Assembly: GCA_041395445.1 (NCBI GenBank)
Contig: JAWLAO010000003.1
Location: forward strand, 62,001 to 126,000
Length of the DNA: 64,000 nucleotides
Direction: 5' to 3'
From: Gammaproteobacteria bacterium
GTDB taxonomy: Bacteria; Pseudomonadota; Gammaproteobacteria; Xanthomonadales; Marinicellaceae
Part shown: piece by piece, positions 1 to 9,643 of the stretch
Layout: the number at the start of each line of letters is the position of its first letter
Position numbering within the stretch: position 1 is the stretch's first letter
Program-made: the position numbers and the translations under genes
Notes under the pieces: model-generated
The model's database searches: none
The model's input: the letters and a program-made list of their open reading frames with translations, nothing else
What the model was told of the DNA's origin: nothing

Positions 1-1
1 G

Positions 2-466
2 GGATTACTGGCAGCTGCCTATTCGAGTGCAGACTCAGCTTTAACCTCTTTGACAACCTCTTATTGTTTAGATATTTTAAACAACGAAAATACTTCAAAA
101 ACAACCAGAATGTTAATTCACCTCGGCTTTTCAACATTATTATTTTTGATAATACTGGTTTTTAGATATTTTTTGGAAAGTTCAGCAATAACAGGGCTGT
201 TCACATTAGCCGGTTATACTTATGGTCCGTTGTTGGGGTTGTTCGCTTTTGGTATCTTAAGCAAGAAACAAATAAACAACAATTATGTTCCGATACTAGC
301 AATACTTGCTCCTGTCATTACCTTTTTTATGAACAAATATTCAAAAGAATTATTTTTTGGTTATAGCTTTGGTTTTGAGCTTTTGTTGATAAACGGGTTG
401 ATAATGTTTTTGGGTTTGTTTTTACTCACAAAAAAGCCGACAGATAAAACATCGCCGGCTTTTTGA
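2..466 (+). CDS. Sodium:solute symporter (SSS family), C-terminal part, 5' truncated by window edge
   Basis: The frame is open from base 2 with no ATG, so the gene begins outside the window. The first residues read GLLAAAYSSADSALTSL, the conserved 'SSADSA' segment of the sodium-binding helix of SSS symporters (PutP/SGLT fold). Four to five further hydrophobic helices follow, and the protein ends in a short polar tail (KKPTDKTSPAF). By family it is an inner-membrane Na+-coupled importer; the substrate cannot be read from this part. The stop codon lies in a perfect hairpin shared with the convergent peptidase gene. Confidence 0.88.
   Translation, partial: GLLAAAYSSADSALTSLTTSYCLDILNNENTSKTTRMLIHLGFSTLLFLIILVFRYFLESSAITGLFTLAGYTYGPLLGLFAFGILSKKQINNNYVPILAILAPVITFFMNKYSKELFFGYSFGFELLLINGLIMFLGLFLLTKKPTDKTSPAF
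431..464. terminator. Bidirectional intrinsic terminator
   Basis: A perfect 9-bp stem, AAAAAGCCG (431-439) with CGGCTTTTT (456-464), has a 16-nt loop. A-tract and T-tract flank the GC core, so it can terminate both the symporter (+) and the convergent peptidase (-). It overlaps the last codons of the symporter. Confidence 0.75.
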
Positions 467-485
467 TTAGCAACAGTCCTTTTAG

Positions 486-3400
486 TTAATTACTGATTTT
501 CATCATTGGGTCTCCCAACAAAGTCCAGCCCAATAAAATATCGTAATAATCCGGATAGTTGGCTGCCATTGTTTGTTTGGAATATAAGATAGACTCACCA
601 ACGGTGAATCCCGATGTGGTCATATAAGGCAGCAATAAGTTTCCAAAAATTGCCTCATGACTACTCTCTGCTAATGTGCTGGAACCAAGCACAGCAACCG
701 CACCTTTATTCTCCAAACTCATGAACGAATGAGACATGGTATTAAAGGTCGGAAGAACAAAGTAATTATTCCAACAACCAAACTGATTCACCAAAGTCGG
801 TTTGCCGGCATTATTTAATGCCAAAACATCGTCATTATCAAACAAATGTTCAAACGACCATGTACTAGGGCCGGAGTGACCAAAGTAATTTGTAATGGAA
901 ACACCGGAGTTGATATTATTAAACAATGCTTGTTGAGCATCAGTTAATTCAATATCTCCGATATAAGCAGAGGTTGATGACCAACTACCAGGAAGAGAAG
1001 AGAGCATTGCATTAGAGTGTTGCTCAAAGGAGGAGTCTCTATCACTAGCGAAAATAGCTGTATTGGTATATGCTCTCGAATTATAGCTAAACATCTTGTT
1101 AATCATGTTTTGCAACTCAGAAACAGTTCTCACAGGAAGCCTGCCAATTGCCAAATCCGGAATTAAGTCAGAATCAACATCAGCAAACAGTGAGTCAACA
1201 GGAGCATAAGAAATCAGACTGTCTGTTTGATAATACATGGTCGGAATAAAGCTGATTGAACCAAGCCCAAGGTTGTCTTTATAATCATAGCTATCTGAAC
1301 CCACAAGCATAACAGCACTAATATTGGAGCTGTTATAAGTATCTTTAATAAATGATTGAATGCCACGAGCATCTTTACGGAAGTTTGAATAAAGAGCATA
1401 TACATCTTCAACATTAACGACCAGAACACTCAAACCGTTATTTTGATGATAACTAATTAAAGGTGCAAGCCCGGCTATAAAGTCTGGATGCGAGATAACC
1501 AAGTAGTCGTATTGTTGAGATAGGTCAATAGAAGAGGCTGTACCAAGTTCAATTTCAGGAGCAGAGACATTCGAGTTGCTACCCACATAGTATTTGTTGT
1601 TTTCAATAAAAGGAAGCGAAAGATTATAACTGCCATTGTCGAAAGTAATCCCTGCATTAGGGAACTCATACAACTCAGAGCCATTCGTCGAATAAGCAAA
1701 AAGGTCATCAACACTGAAGCCTTTGGCAACAAATCCAAGTGATTGTCCAACCTCAAAACCATTTTGGAAAATGATATCAGCAGAAACTCCATTGGTAACG
1801 ACCGGAACAAAAGCCAAACCATCATTGACTGCGACAATTTCTGAAGGATATTTCAATCTGAAATAATCAAGCAACACAAGATCATAATCAGCTCCGGTAT
1901 CAGCAGGCATGATAAAGTTCAAAGAACTAGCTCCCTGAATCTGAGAATGAGACAGAATTACACTATCACCCAAAACCTTAACGCCATCTGCATAAAGGTC
2001 TGAAACAGTATTGCCGTTGATAGAAACCTGTAAATGATGATCCGGATTAAAACTATCCCAAGCCGTTCCGCCCCATGCTGAGTATTCGAGTTCAGCATCA
2101 ACACCGTTATTCAGAAGATTAGGTAAAGCCAATGGAAAACTCCAATTGCCGGTTGTTTGATAAACAAGCATTGAAGTGTTATACCAAGGGCTGTTAGCAG
2201 GGGATGCGAAAGAGTACTTCAAATCTTCAGTTACAGAAGCCTCAGACATGTAATACGCATCCGGATCAACAGTAACTTGTGAGGTGTTATTCACAGGAGC
2301 TTTGGCAAGAGAAGAGTCCAATTTCAAAAGATACACGTTTTCATCGGTATATAATGAATCAGCAGGCTTTCCGATAAAGTCAATGTATGAACCGGGAGCA
2401 AAAGTGCTATCAGAAGCTTTACGTGCAACCGCTTTATTCTCAAAAGAAACAGCGATATCACTAGCAGCCACACCATTCCAGTCAACACCGGCAGAAAGCA
2501 GGTCTTCATAGGTAACCCTTTGTAGTCCTTCAGAACGAACCTTTAATTTAATAAAATCAAAAGACTGAGCTATCAAAGTTTGTCTACTTTGTTGCAAAGT
2601 GTTGGAATCGTTAGAAATTTGAACCCAATCAATCGGTGTGACTTGAGGAACTTTGCCATAAGTTTGATTAACCAGATAGGGTCCGTATTTCGCTTTTGTT
2701 CCATCCGTTTTTAGCTCTTCAATTTGGTATTGTTCAACACCTTTCATGGTTGAGGAAACGTTATAACTATGTGGTTTGAGCGAGTTTATACCTTTCGCAC
2801 CAACAACAGAGTTATTCAATTTTTTCCAACTGTTGTTTACCAAACCATATATGTTAAAACCAACAACCCCTGTTTCAGTAGTTGTTGAAAACTCTACAGA
2901 TGTACCTGAAGCCAAAGATAAAGCCTTGGTAAAGGATAAAGTTATCGGTGTGAGTTGATTGGCACCGAAACGGTAGTCTTCAACTTCGCCGGAAGTGGCA
3001 GTACCAATAGGGCTTTCAGTGGCTAAAACAGGCTCTGAATTATAAAAACGGCAACGAGTTTCGAGAAAATCATCACCATTTTGGCCAAAAGTCGAAGAGC
3101 CAGGAATGGAAACATTAATATCAACACCTCCGGAAGCAATACTTTGAGCAACAGATTTTTCACCGGCAGCAAAAGTTCCATCATTGTTCCAGTCAAACCA
3201 ACAAGCAACATATCCGGCAGCATTAGAGTTAATATTTATATTTGCGGTGAGACTACCAACTTCCCAGTTGCCACTAGCAGTAATTCCGTCATCATCAGCA
3301 TCATCTCCATCCTGAGCAAAGGTGTTATCCGCTGTCCAGTTTGAACCTAAACGAGCTGTTCCACCACCTTCATGTTTTGCAACTCCGTAAGAGCTGGCTA

Positions 3401-5891
3401 AATCACCATAATCTGCAGGAAGAAGAGTAGCCCCTGTATCATAGGTAGCAATAACACACCATTGATTCAATGTACCTTGAATGATATTGTCGTTATCCGA
3501 AACGTTCATTGTCCAGTTTCCGTTAAGGGCTTCGGAATCAAAAGCAGATAATGGGTTGTTTGGTGAAAATGGGCCGGCTCCAATAGCAGGATTTGGTGGG
3601 TTATTTACACACTCGCTTTCCACAGGGTTAACAGCTTCGTCATCAAGAACTGTGTCAATATTGTCTCTACTACACCCATTTCCGGAGCCTGCATAGCCAG
3701 GTCTATCGATAACATCAACAGAGGTGTTTGCAGGACTGGTTACACCAACAATAAGATCACCAACCCAAGTGTGAGAGATATCTACGCTAATATTGATATC
3801 AGTTATGGTTCCTGTTGTGGCAATATTTAAAATATTATCAACACCGTTCGGGTCGTTATCAGGAATAGTTAGGTTCAAGTTGGCAGCAGAACAAAATGTA
3901 TCAGTAGCAACCCCTGCTCCTCCAACTGTTTCAAACGCAGCCATAGCATAATCTGTTGAACCACAAGAGTCATTTGCTCTTACCCTCCAGTAATAAACAG
4001 TACTGTCTGATAATGAAGCACCAGGCGTGTAGCTGTTTGTACCAACATTAGCCGAAGAAACGATATTTGAGAATGCGGGATCAGTTGCAATATCAATGTC
4101 ATAACTGCTGGCTCCTGATACAGCTGTCCAAGAAAAAGAAGTGTTGATTGCAACACCTGTACTGCCTTCCGTTGGAGAAGAAAGAGTCGGAGTAGATATT
4201 GGAAAAATCACATTCAAGCTTACATCAACAGATTTTGTAACTGCGCCTGTGCCGGATGCTTCAACGGTAATCGTGTTTAAACCTGCAGAAGCTGTATTGT
4301 CAACACTAAGATTTAGAATAGAGTCTGTTCCGGGAGCTGCTGCCGGTACAAAATTGTTAAGACTAAAACCACCAGTGATTCCTGTTGGCAATACAGGGTT
4401 GAAAGCCAGATTGACTGTGTTGCTATAGCCACCAACAGCGGTTGTTGTTAATGTTACAGGGGTGATGGCTGTTGGTCCTGGGTTGACGCAAACATCCTGG
4501 CTTAAATTAGTGCCAGAAAAAGAAATATCAGGGTCTGTCACACAAGTAACAGTAACGTTAGTTACATTATTACCGGAGATACTGCCTGACCCGTTTGTCA
4601 CAGAGCACGTTTGATTTGGGGAACCTGGTTGAGTTAATACAGTTACTGAAAAAGGGTCTAAATCATCAAGGTAAGTTGAGAAAGTGAATGACCCATCTGC
4701 TGCAATCGCTAAATCATCTCCTCCATTGTTTTGAAGAACCAATCCGCTACCAACTAATCCTGTAACATTACCACCAACAGTAAACCCTGGCGGACAATGA
4801 TTTCCTGTATTTACAAAGTTTTCAAACTCAAGCCCCCATCCGTTTAAAGAGCCGCTACCAGCACCATCGTACGGATCTCTTACGACCAATGTCCAGGTTC
4901 CATCCGCATTTTCTCCATCAAACGCACTTAAGGGGTTTGATGGTTGATAGGTTCCTCCGTTCCCTGTGGGGTTACATGGCCAAGCAGCAGCAGAGCCCTC
5001 ATCATCAAGACTAATGTCAATATTGTTTAAATTCCCGCAAGCGGAGTTGTTGTCAGGCTGACTCATTACTGTTACTGTCGTACCTTGGGGAGAAATCAAC
5101 TGGACGCTTACAGCGCCAACATATGTGTGTGAAATATTAAGGTCAATTACATTCACATCGTTAATATATCCAACGCCGGCAATAGTAAGTTCTGATAAAT
5201 TATAAGAAGGAGGTGGAGATAAAGGAATGCTTTTTGGAACATCAACACTAGAAAAAACAGCCGTTGTTTGAGTTCCAGGTGTATAAAACCTAAATGTTGA
5301 AGAGGCTGGACCATTGCCACATAGGTTTGATGGAGATACTCTCCAGTAATAACAAGACTCGAGAGCCAGAGTGCCAGATGTGGCACTGGTTAAACCATCA
5401 ACATTGGCTGTGAAGTCAATGCTTCCAAAGGCTGGGTCATCATCGATTTCAACTGTGTAGCTTTGGGCGTTGACTAATGAAGACCAAGAGACACTTGGTG
5501 CCAGTGAGGGAGCATAACTATCATTTGCAGGAGATAATAATGAAGGAGCTGAGACAGGAGTATCAAATAATTTGAGAGTTAAGCTTTCAGTATCTACCTT
5601 GCTTCCACCATCAGTTGCTGTAACAGTTAATGGATGGGCTCCTGAAGAAGCAGAATTTAAATTTGTGAATTGCAGTGTGGTTGTGTTAGGAAAAGCAATA
5701 GGGTTTGCTGAAAAGCCACAACTCGCACCAGTTGGACAACCTGCAACAGACATGGTTGTTGGAGTATTAAAATCATAGCTTAAGGCCAAGTCATAATTGG
5801 TTGTATTATCTGCCTTACAAACATTAATATCGTGTTCTGTAGTGTAATCATCAAAAAGAAGAATGTTATGTTCTTTACAGCCAGGAACCAT
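486..5891 (-). CDS. Secreted C25 (gingipain-like) cysteine peptidase with P and GEVED domains; downstream part of a frame interrupted by TGA
   Basis: 1801 aa, no signal peptide of its own. Order seen: an Ig/cadherin-like stretch (about 25-110), a fibronectin-III-like module (about 112-205), a first P/proprotein-convertase domain (about 210-360), more beta-sandwich repeats, a second P domain (about 700-830), a GEVED domain ending in GEVEDYRF, then a C-terminal C25 peptidase. The candidate catalytic pair is His1672 in YFGHSGP and Cys1706 in QFGCWNN. An internal IIFQNGFE motif lies near 1750-1785 on the DNA. The same frame stays open upstream of this Met to a TGA at 5913-5915 and continues on the far side as the signal-peptide-bearing upstream ORF, so this is very probably the C-terminal three quarters of one ~2500-aa protein. 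Alone it would have no export signal. Peptidase assignment is solid; whether it is made and active is not. Confidence 0.82.
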   Translation of the reverse strand: MVPGCKEHNILLFDDYTTEHDINVCKADNTTNYDLALSYDFNTPTTMSVAGCPTGASCGFSANPIAFPNTTTLQFTNLNSASSGAHPLTVTATDGGSKVDTESLTLKLFDTPVSAPSLLSPANDSYAPSLAPSVSWSSLVNAQSYTVEIDDDPAFGSIDFTANVDGLTSATSGTLALESCYYWRVSPSNLCGNGPASSTFRFYTPGTQTTAVFSSVDVPKSIPLSPPPSYNLSELTIAGVGYINDVNVIDLNISHTYVGAVSVQLISPQGTTVTVMSQPDNNSACGNLNNIDISLDDEGSAAAWPCNPTGNGGTYQPSNPLSAFDGENADGTWTLVVRDPYDGAGSGSLNGWGLEFENFVNTGNHCPPGFTVGGNVTGLVGSGLVLQNNGGDDLAIAADGSFTFSTYLDDLDPFSVTVLTQPGSPNQTCSVTNGSGSISGNNVTNVTVTCVTDPDISFSGTNLSQDVCVNPGPTAITPVTLTTTAVGGYSNTVNLAFNPVLPTGITGGFSLNNFVPAAAPGTDSILNLSVDNTASAGLNTITVEASGTGAVTKSVDVSLNVIFPISTPTLSSPTEGSTGVAINTSFSWTAVSGASSYDIDIATDPAFSNIVSSANVGTNSYTPGASLSDSTVYYWRVRANDSCGSTDYAMAAFETVGGAGVATDTFCSAANLNLTIPDNDPNGVDNILNIATTGTITDINISVDISHTWVGDLIVGVTSPANTSVDVIDRPGYAGSGNGCSRDNIDTVLDDEAVNPVESECVNNPPNPAIGAGPFSPNNPLSAFDSEALNGNWTMNVSDNDNIIQGTLNQWCVIATYDTGATLLPADYGDLASSYGVAKHEGGGTARLGSNWTADNTFAQDGDDADDDGITASGNWEVGSLTANININSNAAGYVACWFDWNNDGTFAAGEKSVAQSIASGGVDINVSIPGSSTFGQNGDDFLETRCRFYNSEPVLATESPIGTATSGEVEDYRFGANQLTPITLSFTKALSLASGTSVEFSTTTETGVVGFNIYGLVNNSWKKLNNSVVGAKGINSLKPHSYNVSSTMKGVEQYQIEELKTDGTKAKYGPYLVNQTYGKVPQVTPIDWVQISNDSNTLQQSRQTLIAQSFDFIKLKVRSEGLQRVTYEDLLSAGVDWNGVAASDIAVSFENKAVARKASDSTFAPGSYIDFIGKPADSLYTDENVYLLKLDSSLAKAPVNNTSQVTVDPDAYYMSEASVTEDLKYSFASPANSPWYNTSMLVYQTTGNWSFPLALPNLLNNGVDAELEYSAWGGTAWDSFNPDHHLQVSINGNTVSDLYADGVKVLGDSVILSHSQIQGASSLNFIMPADTGADYDLVLLDYFRLKYPSEIVAVNDGLAFVPVVTNGVSADIIFQNGFEVGQSLGFVAKGFSVDDLFAYSTNGSELYEFPNAGITFDNGSYNLSLPFIENNKYYVGSNSNVSAPEIELGTASSIDLSQQYDYLVISHPDFIAGLAPLISYHQNNGLSVLVVNVEDVYALYSNFRKDARGIQSFIKDTYNSSNISAVMLVGSDSYDYKDNLGLGSISFIPTMYYQTDSLISYAPVDSLFADVDSDLIPDLAIGRLPVRTVSELQNMINKMFSYNSRAYTNTAIFASDRDSSFEQHSNAMLSSLPGSWSSTSAYIGDIELTDAQQALFNNINSGVSITNYFGHSGPSTWSFEHLFDNDDVLALNNAGKPTLVNQFGCWNNYFVLPTFNTMSHSFMSLENKGAVAVLGSSTLAESSHEAIFGNLLLPYMTTSGFTVGESILYSKQTMAANYPDYYDILLGWTLLGDPMMKISN

Positions 5892-5912
5892 GAAAGACCC
5901 AATATAGGTTCT

Positions 5913-7997
5913 TCAGTCAGCATTAGTATTGGCATTAATATACTCTGTAGTAAACCAAAAAGTACAATTATCGGCAGGGTCAACATCCATTGAAGCATAA
6001 TCACCCCAACGCCCCGAGGTGTTTGTTTGAGAACCTCCGCCAGCCCTCATAGTTTGTTCTGCTTCTAACACGCCTAAGTCATCTAAGTCGTTATCATGCA
6101 CAGAATATTTCATAGAAGGAAAAACAACACTAGATGTTGTAGAATACCCTATACCAATGTTTTGAGACTCATCCATTGAGATACTCGGAGAAAAGCGGTG
6201 TGTTGTATCAGGGGCATAAGTGCCCTGTTGCCTAAGAGTCCACTGCAAATCAGCAGTATATTTTCTGAATTCAAACCATCTTGGTGCTGTATGACCACCG
6301 GGAACAGCAACAGCATTTACACCCCAAACACCAACCAAAGAGCCGTAAATTCCAAAATTACGATACTGAAACCTTTGTTGCGGCCACCACGAATTACTAT
6401 CGATCAAGGTAGCAGAGGTAGGTTGTTCCAAGCAATTGCCTTCAAAAAAACCACAAACGGTCCAGTTAAAAGGCTCTAATCCCTCATTTGTTGTGATGGC
6501 TTGTAGAGTAAAGGTTGAGTTAGCAGGGGTGTTCCAGTCAACATTAAACGAATAAATATCAATACTATCATTGGCGGGAGAAGGATTAAAATATGAATCA
6601 CCAGAATCTCGAATAGTATAAAAATAACCAGGCTCATCATCAGGAGGAGGAAGCTCCCCATCATTATCTGCGGGTATAAGTAAGTTTTGAAAGTTTTGAA
6701 AAAACTGTGCAGGTCGAGCAGGGTTTCCCAGGAGCATGTTTTCTCGATCTATGGCATAGACATCATACCGGTTTTGTTGTCCTGAGTTTGTTCCCATAAA
6801 ATAGGCATTATTACTGGCAGCAGGCCATACACCTAGCTTGTAGTAGTCGGGAAAGTCTTGTGTAACTACTTGATATAAATTGTAAGTACCCAAAGGGTCG
6901 GCAGAAGTAGAAACGGCAAAACAAACAGACTCAGGTGCTCCGGAAACAGCAAATTGAGTTAAAACCCACCGATCAGCTTGTTCATCATAAAGAGCAATAG
7001 GGTCACCATCATTATCGGACTCACAACGACCACCAAAACCGTTCCATAAATCATTAATTGGTCCCGGACCAGCCAAACTATTTCCGACTTTATCAAAAAT
7101 TTGCATTTGAGAATTGACCATTTGTACAATATGATTTGGACCAACAGCAGCTTCTGTATCTGGTGGTAAAACACCATCAATTCGAGGCATCCCCTCAAAA
7201 CCACCGGAAGGAGCAGGAGTTCTTAACCCTCCTAACTGAGCCTGCTGTCGGGACTGAATTGCTAATTTATCATTTTGTTTGGATCCAATAGTTCCGAACC
7301 TTCGTCCGTGTTCGTCATATAGGTTCTCATGGCGAGGTCTGTTAGTTTCTTGAACCTCATTAAAAGGAATAACAACAGAAGTAGAAAGGCTGCTAAGAGG
7401 AGCACTAAGTTTAGGCCCAAGCACTTCAATTTCGAAAGAGTTGGAAACCACATTAAAGGAGTTTGTATAGATTTCAGAAGAAAGTGTTACTGCTTGAAAA
7501 GAGGAAATGGTAGAGCGGCGTTTATATCCTTTCCAGTGAGAGCCATCATCACCAGACTTTTTGCCTTGTAAAAGTGCCGAAGACTCCTGAGAATGACCGG
7601 CAGGTAAAATCCCAACTTTAGGATATAATGCTTTGCCATCAACAACAATCTGCATTTCAACAGTGGGGTTGTTTGCAAAAAAAGCCTGTAAAGAATCAAA
7701 CCTAGAGGTTTTATCTCTTTTCCCCAACCCCAAAGAGAGTTTTGCCTTGTTGTCTTGAATCGAAACTTTTTTGAATGACTCAGAATAACTGCTTTCTTCT
7801 CTATTCTTTGAAAAATATTTGACGATTACTTTGTGATTTTTCTGGTTTGAAAAGTTCTGTTTTTCAGAAAAAACCGCGTTGTACTCCAGAGTTTTCGGAA
7901 AGTGTTTTAATTCATTGAGAACACCCTCATTTTGACTGCTCGCAGCAAAAGAGGTGAAGACCAAAAAGGATAAAAAAAGACGAGTGCTGTGTTTCAT
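5913..7997 (-). CDS. Signal-peptide-bearing N-terminal part of the secreted peptidase, ending at an in-frame TGA
   Basis: 694 aa from ATG at 7997, which has GGGAG 8 nt upstream; an ATG at 8015 would add six residues but has a poorer site. The first ~25 residues (MKHSTRLFLSFLVFTSFAAS) are a Sec signal peptide. The body resembles the propeller-like N-terminal regions of large secreted gammaproteobacterial proteins (motifs PPDTEAAVGPNHIVQMVN, LTQFAVSG, WGDYASMDVDP). It ends TEYINANTNAD, TGA; the same frame then reads RTYIGSFMVPGC, where homologous proteins as I recall them read D/S-W-R/Q-T-x-IGSF. So the TGA sits exactly where TGG (Trp) is expected. This is a nonsense change, a sequencing error or a readthrough site. 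Confidence 0.72.
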   Translation of the reverse strand: MKHSTRLFLSFLVFTSFAASSQNEGVLNELKHFPKTLEYNAVFSEKQNFSNQKNHKVIVKYFSKNREESSYSESFKKVSIQDNKAKLSLGLGKRDKTSRFDSLQAFFANNPTVEMQIVVDGKALYPKVGILPAGHSQESSALLQGKKSGDDGSHWKGYKRRSTISSFQAVTLSSEIYTNSFNVVSNSFEIEVLGPKLSAPLSSLSTSVVIPFNEVQETNRPRHENLYDEHGRRFGTIGSKQNDKLAIQSRQQAQLGGLRTPAPSGGFEGMPRIDGVLPPDTEAAVGPNHIVQMVNSQMQIFDKVGNSLAGPGPINDLWNGFGGRCESDNDGDPIALYDEQADRWVLTQFAVSGAPESVCFAVSTSADPLGTYNLYQVVTQDFPDYYKLGVWPAASNNAYFMGTNSGQQNRYDVYAIDRENMLLGNPARPAQFFQNFQNLLIPADNDGELPPPDDEPGYFYTIRDSGDSYFNPSPANDSIDIYSFNVDWNTPANSTFTLQAITTNEGLEPFNWTVCGFFEGNCLEQPTSATLIDSNSWWPQQRFQYRNFGIYGSLVGVWGVNAVAVPGGHTAPRWFEFRKYTADLQWTLRQQGTYAPDTTHRFSPSISMDESQNIGIGYSTTSSVVFPSMKYSVHDNDLDDLGVLEAEQTMRAGGGSQTNTSGRWGDYASMDVDPADNCTFWFTTEYINANTNAD

Positions 7998-8230
7998 AAT
8001 AATTCTCCCTGACATCCTATGTTGTCAAGCCTAAAAAGTTTTTTGAGTATTTAAGCAGGTTCTAATATGCAAATGATAAATCAAATTTATAGAAAAAAGT
8101 TGATTGAAAAGTAAAAAATTGAAACAAAGAGGTATTTAGAGCAGCTTTTTAGTGAAAAAACATTTAGTGACAAATAAAAGTAAGTTCATTTCGTGGTTTA
8201 TAAAGCTGGAAAGAACACGGGTTTTAATTT

Positions 8231-9643
8231 ATGCTATTGCGAAAAAACAGTCAAATGCAAGCAAAACAAAGCTCTTTACCTCATGCCGTTCTCGTTTTCA
8301 CCATGCTTGTGGTGATGATTTCGGTTGGCTTCTTCAAGATGCAAATATCTTTGCATATCGTCCTCTATTTTGTGCTGATTTGGGCAGCGTTAAATGCCAG
8401 AATGCTGGGATATAGTTTTGGCGACATTCGCCGCATGATGAAAGAAAGCATTTCTCGGTCACTTTCAGCAATCTATGTGTTTTTACTGATTGGAATGGTG
8501 ATTGCTTCATTTATGAAAAGCGGTACTGTTGTTGCTTTGATTTATTATGGTCTGGATTGGATTACTGCTCAGTGGTTTTTGCCGGTTGGGTTGATTTTAT
8601 CTTGCTTGATGTCTCTGGCAACAGGAACATCATGGGGAACCGTTGGAACATTGGGTGTGGTGTTTATTGGTATTGGCTCGGTATTGAATATACCGTTGCC
8701 CTTGGTTGCCGGGATGATTATTTCCGGAGCGACTTTTGGAGACAAGTTATCGCCGGTTTCTGATACTACCAATCTGGCAGCTATGAGCAGCGATACCGAC
8801 TTATATGATCATATTCACTCTATGTTGTACACTACAATACCAACATTTATTTTGGTTTTCGTCATTTTTGCCTACATGGGCTATAACTCCGATCAAGCGA
8901 CCTCTTTTGAACAAATCAAACAAACTCAGGATGTTCTGGCAGCTAACTTTAAATTAAATCCGTTTGTGACATTTTTGCCTTTGCTGATTTTGTTTGTTAT
9001 GAGCATCAAGCGTTTTGCTCCGGAAGTGACAATGACTGCCAGTATAATAGTCGCTACAATTATTGCCATACTCTATCAACAAAAAGACGTTGTTGAAGTC
9101 ACCAATGCTTTATGGGAAAACACCAAAGGAAACACGGAATCAGAAATGATTAATGACTTGATTGGCAGAGGCGGTCTTTATTCGATGGCGTGGACGCTTT
9201 TATTATCAATCATGGCGATCGCCATGGGTGGAATATTACATGGAGCCGGGTTCTTAACGGTTTTGTTAAAAGGAATCATAAAAACCATCAAACGAACCGG
9301 AAGTTTAATCTCTGCAACCATCGCAACCGGATTTGTAGGAAATTTGTCAATGGGCGAAACCTACATTGTGATAATTTTAAACAGCCAACTCTATAAAAAA
9401 GCCTATCAAGCGAAAAACATCAAAACTTCAGTGTTATCTCGATCGGTTGAGGAAGGTTCTACCTTAACAACGGCTTTAATTCCTTGGAGTACAACCAGTA
9501 TTTTTTATGCAAAAACACTGGAAGTAGCAACTATGGACTATGCGCCGTATGCGTTGTTAAATTATCTCAACCCAATTCTGGCAATGGCGTTTGCCTATCT
9601 AGGAATCGCCATCTTTAAGGAAAAAGCCTCGACTAAAGACTAG
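8231..9643 (+). CDS. NhaC-family Na+/H+ antiporter
   Basis: 470 aa, about 11-12 hydrophobic helices. The NhaC/ion-transporter superfamily signature region is clear: ATGTSWGTVGTLG, then ISGATFGDKLSPVSDTTNLA around residues 130-190, and EEGSTLTTALIPWSTT near the C-terminus. By family it exchanges Na+ (or Na+ with organic anions) for protons across the inner membrane. Neither ATG (8231, 8255) has a strong ribosome site; the longer is given. It runs tail-to-tail into the zinc protease with an 11-nt overlap. The spacer from the peptidase gene (7998-8230) shows no further gene. Confidence 0.87.
   Translation: MLLRKNSQMQAKQSSLPHAVLVFTMLVVMISVGFFKMQISLHIVLYFVLIWAALNARMLGYSFGDIRRMMKESISRSLSAIYVFLLIGMVIASFMKSGTVVALIYYGLDWITAQWFLPVGLILSCLMSLATGTSWGTVGTLGVVFIGIGSVLNIPLPLVAGMIISGATFGDKLSPVSDTTNLAAMSSDTDLYDHIHSMLYTTIPTFILVFVIFAYMGYNSDQATSFEQIKQTQDVLAANFKLNPFVTFLPLLILFVMSIKRFAPEVTMTASIIVATIIAILYQQKDVVEVTNALWENTKGNTESEMINDLIGRGGLYSMAWTLLLSIMAIAMGGILHGAGFLTVLLKGIIKTIKRTGSLISATIATGFVGNLSMGETYIVIILNSQLYKKAYQAKNIKTSVLSRSVEEGSTLTTALIPWSTTSIFYAKTLEVATMDYAPYALLNYLNPILAMAFAYLGIAIFKEKASTKD

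Noticed and set aside
464..5915. Possibility that TGA codes for Trp in this organism (code 4)
   Set aside because: TGA ends several intact genes, e.g. the symporter (464-466), birA's neighbour esterase and pyrG (28589-28591).
5780..6004. A 74-aa minus-strand frame bridging the TGA site, which might have signalled a frameshift
   Set aside because: It is in another frame and hydrophobic by composition only. The true joining frame is the same on both sides of the TGA, so no shift is needed.
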